From contig JAIUPT010000020.1 of assembly GCA_022315425.1 (NCBI GenBank), forward strand, positions 496,001 to 560,000: DNA of 64,000 nucleotides. Reading direction: 5' to 3'. Below, piece by piece: positions 1-10,145 of the stretch (position 1 is its first letter; each line of letters opens with the position of its first letter). The notes beneath the pieces are model-generated. The model was not told the DNA's origin. It saw only the letters and a program-made list of their open reading frames with translations, and ran no database searches. Position numbers and translations under genes: made by a program. This stretch comes from Pseudevernia furfuracea (Eukaryota; Ascomycota; Lecanoromycetes; Lecanorales; Parmeliaceae).

Positions 1-518
1 CCCTTACTCCCAACGCTGTCCCCGCTCTCCCTCCTCCCCCTCCCCTCATCGACCGCGTTCCCCTGCCCCCCGCGCCCGACGTGGTAGACCGGCACCGCCC
101 CGACCTTGCCCTCCTTGGCCAACTCCTCGTCGAAGCTGAACAGGCGCCGCTCCTCGTCCGCGGCGTGCATGTTGCCCGCGCCGCCCCGGCCCGTGCTGTA
201 GTTGGGCATGCCGTGGCTGTGGGCGTTGGGGGAGGAGGAGGAGTGCAGGCTGTGCGTGTCGGTGGTGGTGAGGGAGGAGGGGGGCGGGGGGCGCGAGGCG
301 GTGCGGTTGCCGGCGCCGCCGCGGCCGAAGGGCATTTTGGGGGGGTGGGAGGGGAAGGGTTCGCGGAGGGTGATGTGTGGGGTGGAAAAGGAGGAGGAGG
401 TGGACATGTTGGCTGTGGTTGGGGAGGTGGGGGTGAGGTGGTGGTGGTGGTGGAGGTGTGGTGGACTTCCTCGGTTGGGGCGGTTGGAGATGTATTCGAG
501 GACGAGGGCGTCGCTCAT
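1..518 (-). CDS. Par32/DUF3602-like protein, N-terminal part (runs off left edge)
   Basis: An open frame runs leftward from an ATG at 516-518 to the window edge without a stop (172 codons visible). The predicted protein has the short repeat GRGGAGN at residues 65-71 and 110-116 and GRGGQGN at 148-154. This repeat defines the DUF3602 family, whose yeast member Par32/Amu1 acts downstream of TORC1 on ammonium transporters. The remaining sequence is Pro/Ser/His-rich and looks disordered, with a run of five His near residue 23. The DNA here is very GC-rich compared with its flank. The family assignment rests on the repeat. The cellular role is inferred from yeast and may not carry over. The C-terminal end lies outside the window. 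Confidence 0.8.
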   Translation of the reverse strand, partial: MSDALVLEYISNRPNRGSPPHLHHHHHLTPTSPTTANMSTSSSFSTPHITLREPFPSHPPKMPFGRGGAGNRTASRPPPPSSLTTTDTHSLHSSSSPNAHSHGMPNYSTGRGGAGNMHAADEERRLFSFDEELAKEGKVGAVPVYHVGRGGQGNAVDEGRGRRESGDSVGSK

Positions 519-1789
519 GAATGTGTGGTTGTTGTGTGTGTGGAGGGTTGGAATGTTATGAGTGGTATGTGGGTTGGTGGGTTGGAGGGTTGGATTGGAG
601 GTCAGAAAGGTGGATAGATGTGTTTGATGTTTAAATGTTTGGTTGGTTGTTGGATCGATATGGGTGTGGATGTAGACGTAGATGGGTGTTGTGAATGCTC
701 AATCAAAACAAGAAGCAATAATGGTACTGTACCGCCCTTATATATTCCCCTCCCAGATCCGAGGCAGGGCTTGGTTAATAATGACATGTTGGAAGCTTCT
801 TCAAATTTTCCAATTTTCCAATTTTCCACTTTACTTTGCCATCAAGTGAAGATACTAATCCGTTAACTGGAAAGGCCAATCAAAAGTGAGAAATTATGAT
901 GAGTGCGTGACCGAGTGACCGCAGCCAACCGACGCGCTTTGCAGTTAACGGCAACCGATGAGGTAAGTAAGGCGAAAGGCACAGTAAAGCGGCGTGAATT
1001 CCCATTTCCGGGACTGTCGGAACATGCTCCGCTAAGAGACACAGGACAGGGGGAAATCTCGCTGCTTTTGAGGCGGAGAATAAAAGGCAAAACGTAATTA
1101 GAAGCAAACATGGCGTAAGAATATAAGAATAATATCCAGTCATGCTTCGAGCTTTGGGAGCACGTTGTTAGATTCACCAATTTGCTTACGCCTTCATCTT
1201 TCTTGGCTTCGGGAGGGGTAATTTCATGAGGGTAATATTGAGTATTATGGGGGTAATGGGAACTCCAAAAACGGATCACATTTACAGCACGCTGCCCCCA
1301 AGTCGAGCTGGAGAACGTGCCGCTTCCACTGGATGCAGTATGACTCTGTGGAGTCGAAGCAGTCTGCATTCATCGAATTATATTCACAGCCGTGAAGGCG
1401 GTAATAAACTGTGGGTGCATCCATCTGCATATTCCAAGCTCTGGCTATTCCCATGCTTATAGCACTGCTTGAATCCATTTGCTATGTATGCCACTAATCT
1501 CCATAGTCGATACCAGCTTGAATGCATCTTCCCCTAAATTTGTGGTAGTGCATTTCCCCGCATTTCAATCAGGTACCACGCTCCGAAAGCAGGGGTCGCA
1601 ATCTAGAGCAAAGTACACCGCCTAGTGAGCGGCCTGCAAATGCTAACCCCTGTGGTCCTTGACGTCGCTATGCTAGTATTGTTGTCCAGAAGATCAAATC
1701 TTTGATTATCCTCGTGACGGAGTGCATTTCGTGTTTGACCGTCACGGTGGGGAAACGATAGGCTGGCTGGTCAAGACTTGTTTAGCTCT
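519..1789. other. Intergenic, no gene recognised
   Basis: This stretch lies between the start of the Par32-like gene and the 3' end of ARP1. Open frames on both strands are short and show no recognisable domain or coding character. It probably holds the Par32-like promoter and the ARP1 terminator. Confidence 0.6.
737..744 (-). promoter_or_regulatory. Possible TATA box for the Par32-like gene
   Basis: The minus strand reads TATATAAG here, about 220 bp upstream of the ATG at 518. Distance and sequence suit a fungal TATA element, but no transcript start is known. Confidence 0.35.
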
Positions 1790-3112
1790 CTAGTTAAACT
1801 TCGTATGGATGATTTCAGGATTCTCGTGCCAGTCATCGATATTGACCCACATCTGCGAGTGTACATTAGTAGGGGGACCTGAATAATCGGGACTGCACGA
1901 CGAACCTTCCGGAAAGTACTCAACCCAGCAAGAATACTACCTCCTATCCAAGTACTGTATTTCCTCTCTGGAGGAGCAAAGATCTTGATTCTCATGTCCT
2001 TGACCGCTAGTCTCTGCACTTCATGCAACAACCGGTCGCCGAACCCTTTCGTCAGTGTTGAGCCTCCTGACAGCACGATGTTGCCAAACAAAGATTTTCG
2101 AAGGTCCATGTCCGTCCTATTGATTGCATCGACAACGATCTGATGTATTCCGGGGTATTCGAGTCCAATGATCTCTGGGTCGAACAGGATCTCAGGCGCA
2201 CGATATCTCTCCGAACCAATCTAGTCACCCTTAGCGTCATGATTCTCAAGAACGTATGCAAAAGACACACCTTCATCTTATTCCCGTCCGGTAGCGTATA
2301 CTCCACGACCTTGCTATCTGACCTTCCCGCATGCTGCATCCACTCCTTCTCCTCCTTCTTCGGATCCAACGTCACATATGAATGCTTCTCCTTGATTGTC
2401 CTCACAATCTCCTTCTCCGCACTCGTGTGAAATACATAGCCACTCTTCCTAAACAGCAACTGCATGTATTCTGTCACATCTCTCCCCGCAACGTCGACTC
2501 GCCGTATACTGCTCGGCATCGCGAAGCCTTCGTAGACTGGTACTGCGTGTGAAACACCGTCGCCTGCATCAAGGACTATTCCTGTTGTGCGACCAGAGGC
2601 GTAGAGTGAGAGGACGGCTTGGATAGAGGTATACAGTGCCGGGACATTGAATGTTTCGAATAGAACTTGGGCGGCGGTATCCCGGTTCGCTCGTGGATTG
2701 AGGGGGGGTTCTGTGAGAAGGACTGGGTGCTGTTGTTGCTCAGTCAGCCAAGCACTGGCGGCAATTCACGTTGCAAGTGGCGGAAGCGACCTTGTGGGCA
2801 GTGTACCTCTTCACTCAAAGTTTTCAGCTCTTCCTGATACACAAATTGCCATATCCTCTCCATATCATCCCAGTCTGTGACAATGCCATGCTCCAACGGA
2901 TATCGTATCTTCAATAACCCCCTAAGCTCTTCGGCTCTTTTGCCAATAAACACATCCCCTTCTAGAGCCCCAGCCAACACTCTCAAATGTTTCGGTCTAC
3001 CCACAAACGATGGAAAGTAGCATTTTGGAAGGTCCTCGCCAGCGAAGCCAGCTCGGATTGTCCCACTTCCGTTATCTAGCACTATGGGCGCGTTGTGCAG
3101 CGTCTCGGTCAT
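1790..3112 (-). CDS. ARP1: Centractin / actin-related protein 1 (dynactin)
   Basis: Four exons are inferred: 3112-2807, 2729-2271, 2220-1906 and 1852-1790, giving 380 aa, the usual Arp1 length. The N-terminus carries the actin phosphate loop DNGSGTIRAGFAG, then FPSFVGRPKH, GDVFIGKRA and the actin signature LLKIRYPLEHGIVTDWDDM. Later blocks include LVLDAGDG-like ATP contacts (IVLDAGDGVSH), NIVLSGGSTLTKGFGDR and KYSTWIGGSILAGLSTF. The protein ends in WHENPEIIHTKFN. Arp1 forms the short filament of dynactin, which couples dynein to vesicles and nuclei; loss causes ropy growth in Neurospora. The sequence is Arp1 rather than conventional actin because of the FPSFVGRPKH and MTETLHN start. The last coding exon is only 63 nt long. 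Confidence 0.95.
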
Positions 3113-4463
3113 AATTGTTAGGATGTGGTGGCCTCAAACCAGCAGTGGAAGTGGCAGGTAGATGCTCAAAAATGTTGCCGGTAAGAATCCCGAGTGGTGA
3201 GTAGCAGAAGTGTCATGTCTTATTGCTTTTGAACGTTATGTAACATGGAAATTTGTCTTTGTTTGGCTGCGTTAAATTATCCAGACGCGAAGCGCGATGC
3301 CAAGCAAGCCAAGCCATGGCCTTGCGATAGTAAAGTACCTACCTTAGGGCTAGGGTTATGACTAACGCTATGCAAGACTTTGGTGCAGACCCTACCGAGC
3401 CTACCCTACTCCGTTGTGTAGTCCGGAGGCGGACAACATACCGTAAGTACAACATAACAGTCCGCCGATCGATTTGGCCCCTAGCACGCTTTACTTTCGC
3501 GCTCCAATCACGGCCAGCAACGGCCTAGCTTTGATTAAAAGTTCAACTGTTCAAGAGGTCAAGACCCTCGGAGGATTTGTTGTTTATAATTCATAAAGGG
3601 ATCTAACCATGCGCGCACGGACGCATCATCCTCATCTGCAAGGAAATCGGCATTATTCCCCTCAACATCATACAATTTACAATCACAGGTGGTAGTGTTA
3701 CAGAGCCATCGATTGTTACGGTCTATCTACGCTCCTGCCGCAGAATTCCAAGTATTCATGTCTAACACGCTGGTATTGTGGGACTCACTCATTACCAATG
3801 AATGCCACGCGACATGAAGCATCCAGCGGCTTCAACCCAGGCTTTTCGGAATTATGTTATGATGGCGCCTGTGTACCTTAGGGTTTTAGCTAGCTGGGAC
3901 CCGGTGTCAAGAAGTTAAAAGAACAGGTCGAGGACGAGGAAGCTCCCGCCATTATTGACATCAGGGGTATTTAATCTCCAATCATCTTTGCTTGCCGTTC
4001 CTCCTTTCTCGTTACTTGCCTGGGATTCAGGCTTTTCGGAACATTTTATCATGATGGCACTAAAAAGAATCGTGTAAGGTAGGTTTTTAGCTCGCGGGGA
4101 CCCGTTTGCGGGGTTAGGACGAGGCCCGAGGGTGCTTCCCTGATTACCTTAGCTTATTGAAATCAGGGGTTATCTATCCAGTTTGCCTTTCTTCCTGTCG
4201 TTAATCTACTTTGTGGCTTATACACTTGAGATTGCGGGCAGAAAGATGTTTTGGAAAAGAGGAAAGCTGCTGGAAGGTGTGAGGACTATCAATAATAGTG
4301 TCACGTTTAATGTCGCTCAGACCCTCCGCCATGGTTCAAATGTTTGTACAAATATCTCAAATGTCAAGACCGAGTGCCCATTTGTCTTCTACCTGCTTTG
4401 AAGGTCTTGCAAAATATCACCCCCCTCTGCATAGTGAAGGATACTTTCAAATTCTCAAACAGC
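3113..4463. other. Intergenic with an imperfect direct repeat
   Basis: This is the divergent gap between ARP1 and the rhodopsin-like gene. No supported coding exon is seen. Its right half holds the two repeat copies described separately. Confidence 0.6.
3838..4190. repeat. Degenerate tandem direct repeat, about 160 bp units
   Basis: Two copies start near 3838 and 4028, a period of about 190 bp. Shared blocks occur in the same order: caggcttttcgga, atgatggc, ttttagct, gggaccc, ggacgagg, gcttccc-like, and ttattga followed by atcaggggt. The copies have many substitutions. Function is unknown; they sit just upstream of the rhodopsin-like gene. Confidence 0.6.
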
Positions 4464-5818
4464 ATGGCTTCCATTCCGACGCCCGCTGAGATACAGGAGC
4501 AAGAGATGCACATCTCTGACGACATGGGCCCCAATATCATCGCCGCAAATGCCCTTTGCTTCACAATTGCCTGCGTTGCAGTTGCCTTGAGGTTCCAAGC
4601 TCGTCGAATGGCTATGATTCGATATGAAGCCGATGATTGGCTCATCTTAGCAGGGCTTGTAAGACGCATTTCTCTTCTTCTTTCTCTTCAAGCTTCCATC
4701 TAATCTTGATCTTTATGACTTGTGTCAAGCTCTATTCGCTGATTGTCCTTCCGCATACAGTTCTTCACACTTGGAGTCGTCATTTGCGCTTTTCTAGGTA
4801 CGTGTGACCCTTACATATGTCTTGACGATTAAGCTCACAACGAATTCCTAGGTGTCCACTATGGATCAGGGAAACATGCCATTCTCCTGACCAATCCTCC
4901 GGCTTTAGCAAAGGTACGAGATCCGCCTGGAAATTTTAAGAGATAGCCCGCGTTTGACACTGTGACATTGTAGCTGCTCTTATCCGCAGAAGTGATATGG
5001 GGATTCGCAGTAACGGCGATCAAGGGCTCACTATTGTACCTGTATTATCGCGTGTTCTTCGTGAGCCGCAGATTCACGGTTGCGCTGTGGGTAGTCGGCA
5101 TCTTCGTCGCCTGCTACTGTCTTGCGCAGTCCTTCGCTTCACTCTTTCAGTGCTTGCCCGTCGATTCGAACTGGAAAGTCGGTATCGATCATTACTGCGT
5201 CAACACCGATCTCGGGGCGACGATCGTTGCCGCCCTCAACGTCCTGACCGATTTCGCGATCCTAATCTTGCCAATGCCTTTACTGTACCGACTGCAGAAA
5301 CCACTGAAGGAAAAGATGGAAATCATGGGCGTGTTCTGCTTGGGAGGCCTGTGAGTGGGAAAGCCCAGCCGAGTTTCCATGCGTCGTTCTAACCCCCAGC
5401 AACAGAGTCTGCTTTGCAAGTATCTACCGCTGCATACTCACCCACGAGATTTCCCACACCGACCCCAGCTGTACGTGTGCTACATTTCCAGAACCCCAAT
5501 ACAGTCCAAAATCGAAGCTAATTCTGGCCACCAAAAGGGTCTGATGTCCGCGTCGAAATCTGGACCGTGGTCGAACTCTGCATCGGAGTTTTGAGCGCGT
5601 GTCTCCTGACGATGCGCCCCCTATTCGGCCACACGAGAGGCGGACTGGACCCCGGGGACGAGCGGGGGCAAGGGAAGAGCGACTCGCGCGGCGGTTCGGA
5701 CCCGAGTCTGAGCCTGCACGAGTCGAGATCTATTCCGAGTCAGTCCAGACACTTTGCACATCTAGGCGTCTTGGCGGACGTCGAGCACGCGCTCGAAGTT
5801 ACGCCTGAGAAATGGTGA
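4464..5818 (+). CDS. Seven-helix fungal rhodopsin-like (PTH11-class) membrane protein
   Basis: Six exons are inferred: 4464-4658, 4761-4797, 4852-4913, 4974-5350, 5400-5470 and 5538-5818, giving about 340 aa. The protein has the pattern of the fungal rhodopsin-domain family: seven hydrophobic segments, with the first at about residues 20-45 and the motif ADDWLIL after helix 1. Conserved blocks include GSGKH before helix 3, FQCLPVDSNW and HYCVNT in the extracellular loop, PMPLLYRLQ after helix 5, and a helix 7 ending in LLTMRPLF. The C-terminal tail is hydrophilic and Ser/Gly-rich. Members with known roles, such as Magnaporthe Pth11, sense surface or ligand cues, but most are uncharacterised. 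The exon 5/6 acceptor (aaaag) was chosen to keep the frame into helix 7. Confidence 0.85.
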
Positions 5819-6179
5819 CGTGATGAGCATGGGGGTTTTACATGTGAGGTGGTGGTGACGGCGTGGCGGTGAGAGAAGGGGTATAGTTTCTCTGTCACAA
5901 TTTTCAGTCCGATGTTCACGTTGGACGAAACCCGGCACTGTTAGTCTAACGTATTGTAGTAGAGTATCCGACGTAGCGAGATCGAATTGAGCTTCATTCA
6001 CATTAACGATATATTCAGGGATTCATCCCGCTACCGCCATCACATTTCCTGGCAACGCGCCTTTGACCTTCTCCTCGAGACTCCACGAAGGCTACTCTCC
6101 GGCATCTTGAGGTTATAAAAAATCAGGGTTGACGACATTCTTCTGTGTATAACGTTCAAGTTTGCTCCGCCGGATCCCA
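5819..6179. other. Convergent intergenic gap, nothing recognised
   Basis: This gap lies between two converging 3' ends. I see no gene and no clear repeat. Confidence 0.6.
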
Positions 6180-8058
6180 TCATACTGGAAGAGCCGCCCC
6201 GTCCCCTCTGGGATCGCTCCCAGCACTGAACACATGCCGTCCATCCTCCATGTGACATCTGATGACTTGTCCTCTACCAAACAGTCCCCTCTTATATCCT
6301 CTGATGATCTCGACACTATGTCCCAACGCCGTCAGGCCCTTCTCTACCTCTTCGCTGATACCCTCTTCAAGATAAACGGTATCCACCAAGCTGCCCTGGT
6401 CCGGGGTACCGGCCCCTATACAAAATCTCGGCGCATCCAGCGCAGATTGTGGGTCGTACTTGAACGCTAGCATGTTCAACAACACTTGGACATGTCCTTG
6501 CGGCTGCATGTAGCCGCCCATCACGCCGTATACGGAGTGTAAGCTGCCGTCCTCGGTATTGGTGATCATAGATGGGATGATGGTATGATACGGCCTCTTC
6601 CTCGGCGCGAAGACGTCGGGATGGCCTTCTTCCAAAGAAAACCCGGCACCACGGCATTGCAGGACGAAGCCGCAGCCTTTGGGGACTATGCCTGTACCAA
6701 ATCCAGCATAGTTACTATTGATGAAACTACAGCCGTTGCCGTCCTTGTCAGTGGTGGCGAGGTAGACGGTGTCGCTATGGTTGTGGGCCGGTGAGCCGTG
6801 GGCTGGATGCTCCAATGCTTTCTTGGGATCAAAGAGTTTGGCGCGTTCAGCAAGGTAGGGCCTTGAGATCAATTCCTCGGTTGGTACTTTGACGACGTTG
6901 GGGTCCGCGACGAACCAGCGGGCGTCTGCAAAGGAGATACGGAGGGCTTCGATGACCGCATGGAGGTACTCGGTACAATTGTGCTCCTTTTCCGTGAAAA
7001 CGCGTATCTTGCCGGTTTTCTCGAGTTCTTCCAGTATTCCAAGAGCCATCAAAGCAACTATCCCTTGACCATTAGGTGGGTGCTCCCATACTTCCACACC
7101 GTGGGACGAGGCGGTCTGGCTAGGTTGTCCGTTGAGACCTTTAGTCTGGACGGCACCGATGTCTTGGCCTTTGAATATCAAAGAAATTGGTTTTGTTTCC
7201 TCGGTTCCTGTTTGCAAATGGTGTTCCATGTCTTCGAGAGTCAGATGACCTCCTAGATCCTGGACGACTTGTACCAGAGCTTCGGCTACTAAACCCTTGT
7301 AGAATCCAACTTTGCCATTCTTCGCAAGAAGCCGGAAAGTATTAGCGAGGTTTGGATTGTAAAACAATTCTCCTGGCCTGGGAGCTCGTTTGCCGCCTGG
7401 TGCCTTGATGTCCGTTTTCAACATTTCACCAAAGTTGGGGGAAGCATTGCGGATGAAGTTCTCGCTGGTGCGCCACTAACAATGATTAGCACAGACCCAT
7501 CTCTTGAAGATTTTCGTTGCTCACGAATGAGGAAGACAACTCCGCCACTGGAAATCCTTCTTCACCAAGCTCAATTGCAGGGGTCAGGATATCCTCTATG
7601 CTGAGCTTTCCGCTACCGAATTTCTCAATCGTGTCTACCCATCCAGCTGCGGTTCCAGGAATTGTAACAGCTTGGACGCTCGTCATAGGAATAGTACCAG
7701 GCTCTCCGGGCTTCACCCCTAAGTCCTTTCGCATCTGTTCCAATGAAACGCTTCCTGATGACCGGCCAGACCCGTTAATAGATTCCACCTTCTTAGTTTT
7801 AGCATTGTAGAAGAGACAGAACATATCGCCCCCGATCCCAGTGGAAGCGGGCTCCGTCACATTCAAGGCAGCTGCAACGGCCACGGCTGCATCTGCTGCG
7901 TTCCCGCCTGCCCGTAGTATTCTCTGGCCTGCTTGAGCAGCCAGCGGTTGGGTACACGCAACGATTCCATTTGCACTATGGACAACGCTTCGACGACTAG
8001 GGAAGGAGATGAACGCGGGATCTGAGGATGGGTAAACGGCAGAGGCATTGAGAGGCAT
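6180..8058 (-). CDS. Gamma-glutamyltranspeptidase family enzyme
   Basis: Two exons, 8058-7525 and 7475-6180, give 609 aa across a 49-nt intron (GTGAGC...TTAG). The N-terminal half carries GGNAADAAVAVAAALNV and GIGGDMFCL, typical of Ggt. The small subunit begins at the autocatalytic threonine in HSDTVYLATTD (Thr414), followed by SFINSNYAGFGTG and a PSMI...GVMGGYMQPQGHVQ block. Ggt enzymes hydrolyse or transfer the gamma-glutamyl group of glutathione and related peptides. There is no clear signal peptide, so the protein may be intracellular, unlike classical secreted or vacuolar Ggt. It belongs to the YwrD/acylase-like Ggt branch as much as to classical Ggt, so the substrate is uncertain. An insertion of about 20 residues follows the FKG at about residues 279-281. 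Confidence 0.9.
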
Positions 8059-8817
8059 TATAGATAGAGCAGCTTATGAATCATGTAGAAATAACAGGAG
8101 TCCTGCGACATAAATAACCGAACGTTTGGTATGCGAAGAATACCGAGGTATCTATTAACATTCAAGAACTAAGGAGAAGAGTGGGGTTATCAAGCACACG
8201 TCACTTATTTCTTTCTCCCGGATGGCTTTTATATAAGGATAATTTCAGAAATGAAAAGCTCAGTCGGAGACAACAGCGAAGCGGTGACCATAAGAGCTGG
8301 TGAAAAAGTGGCCGTGAAAAGTGGCCGATCGGATAGCCATACTCGTGTTCACCGGATATGCAATTCCAATTCCCTGGGATATGCAATGTCCGATAAGTAT
8401 TACGGAGGTCGGCACGTAAAGTCCTGAACAGCGCTAGTGATAGCCCTAACCCTATCTTCGGAAAGCGACTCTATAGCTGAGTTCTAGGCGCATTTATATA
8501 GGTAGGTAGCTCTTCAGGCGGGACGCTTTCCGAGGTCTTAGCGTAGGACTTTACCTGCCGACCTCCGTATACGGAGTAGGTATATCAATGTGACGATTCA
8601 AAGAATTCTTGAAGATTTACTCAGTATTGTAATTATATGTTTATTAAACGAAACATTGCATATTCTAGGAAATTGTATAACCGTAGCAGATTTGCTACGG
8701 TTACCGGGTTGGACACGAGGCTGTGGAGGAGCGGAGCGGAGAAATTCCGCCCGAAGAAAGTTCCTTGCGTGAAGCCAATCGTTATTTTCTACCGTTTATC
8801 CTGCTCAGAGCTGTAGC
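8059..8817. other. Divergent intergenic region with a MITE-like element
   Basis: This region separates the Ggt start from the MRF1 start. It contains the inverted-repeat element at 8401-8569 and probably both promoters. No coding exon is supported. Confidence 0.6.
8401..8569. mobile_element. MITE-like element with 25-bp terminal inverted repeats
   Basis: The left end (8401-8425) and right end (8545-8569) are inverted copies of tacggaggtcggcacgtaaa plus gtcct, with a single mismatch. The termini begin and end with TA, so a TA target duplication around a core of 8403-8567 is possible, as in Tc1/mariner-derived MITEs. A second inverted pair lies inside: cttcggaaagcg near 8456 and cgctttccgag near 8524, so the whole can fold as a nested hairpin. 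There is no coding capacity. Family and activity are inference. Confidence 0.7.
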
Positions 8818-10145
8818 ATGTTGACGACGCGACCATGGGCTTTCCTACAACGCTTCGCAGCGGCCAATCCATGTCCATTACAGCGTGCGCTACGATACCA
8901 AAGCACCCTCCCATCCCCTGTCATGACGATCTCTCCGGCCTTGCTGGGGAGAGCTCAAGCTCTTGCAGCTGAACATGCTGAGCTTTCAAGGCAGCTTAAC
9001 GGCGAGTATGATACCCGCATAGCTAAGAAAGCCGGATCTCTTTCCGCTGTAGCTACGGCCTTGAACGGCTGGGAGTCGGCCAGCAATGTTCGTCCCCAAC
9101 CAGCGAAGCAGATGAATGGTCACTGATCGGCGAATAGTCCCTGCCAGAGCTCCAGCAACTCATCAAAGACCCCTCAACGGACTCAGAGCTACGATCGCTT
9201 GCAGAAGAAGAATTGGGAACAATCACAGAAAAGCTCTCAGCGCTAAAGAGCGACCTCCAGACTAGCTTGATCCCAGAGCATCCATTTGCTCAAATGCAAT
9301 GTCTAATTGAAATTCGACCTGGAGCCGGTGGCGATGAGGCTGGCATATTTGCTGGGGATCTGCTACAGATGTATCAGGGCTACTGCAGGCGGCATGGTCT
9401 ACGAGTGAACATTCTCAAATTTGATGCTGCTAAAACCCAGGGCCTTGAACACTCAATCCAAGAGGCGGTCTTAGAAATTGAAACTCCAGGAGCATATGAC
9501 ATGCTCAGATGCGAGGCTGGAGTCCACAGGGTGCAAAGGGTTCCAGCTACCGAGGTCAAGGGAAGGACACATACAAGTGCTGTATCCGTCCTGGTGTTGC
9601 CCAATTTTCCTAGTCAAGGAGAAGACGAGCTTGGGGAAAGCAATTTTGAGGATCCATCGAACGATTACTACGTGGATCCCACAGATGTCAGAACAGACGT
9701 CATGCGTGCAAGGGGTGCTGGTGGCCAGCACGTCAATACCACGGACTCTGCAGTCCGCTTGACGCATTTGCCTACCAACACTGTCGTTGCTATACAAGAC
9801 TCGAGATCCCAGCAGCAAAACCGTGCAAAGGCGTGGCAGATCCTACGAGCGAAGCTTGCTCAAGCGCGGCGTGATGCAAGAGAAGAAGAGATGGCACAGC
9901 TGCGTCTCAGTGTCGTTGGAGTGTCCAAGATGGGTCGCGGTGACAAAGTCAGGACGTACAACTGGAGCCAGCAGAGGGTCACAGATCATCGAAGTGGAAT
10001 TACCTTGCATCATCTCGATGACGTTCTAGAGGGAGGAGAATCGCTTGACAAGGTGATGGCTAGTGTAAAAGAGTGGCTGAAGATACAGGACCTCGGACAG
10101 CTCGTTGCCGATGAGGAAGCTGTGAGAGCAAAAGCTGAAGGCTAG
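8818..10145 (+). CDS. MRF1: Mitochondrial peptide chain release factor 1
   Basis: Two exons, 8818-9087 and 9138-10145, give 425 aa. The catalytic GGQ motif sits in GAGGQHVNTTDSAVRLTHLP (residues 285-287) and is the loop that releases peptides from the ribosome. The RF1-type codon-recognition tripeptide PAT lies at about residues 226-228 in HRVQRVPATEVKGRTHTSA, so it should read UAA and UAG. The N-terminus is Arg/Ala-rich without acids for 30 residues, consistent with a mitochondrial targeting sequence. The 50-nt intron has an unusual donor, GTTCGT, chosen because it keeps the frame and the acceptor is atag. Yeast Mrf1 is the homologue by family. Confidence 0.92.

Noticed and set aside
81..617. 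Gly/Val-rich open frame on the plus strand
   Set aside because: It is the antisense shadow of the Par32-like gene, whose minus-strand frame has clear family repeats.
3330..3360. TTAGGG-containing stretch as a telomere-like repeat
   Set aside because: The hexamer occurs only once or twice and not in tandem.
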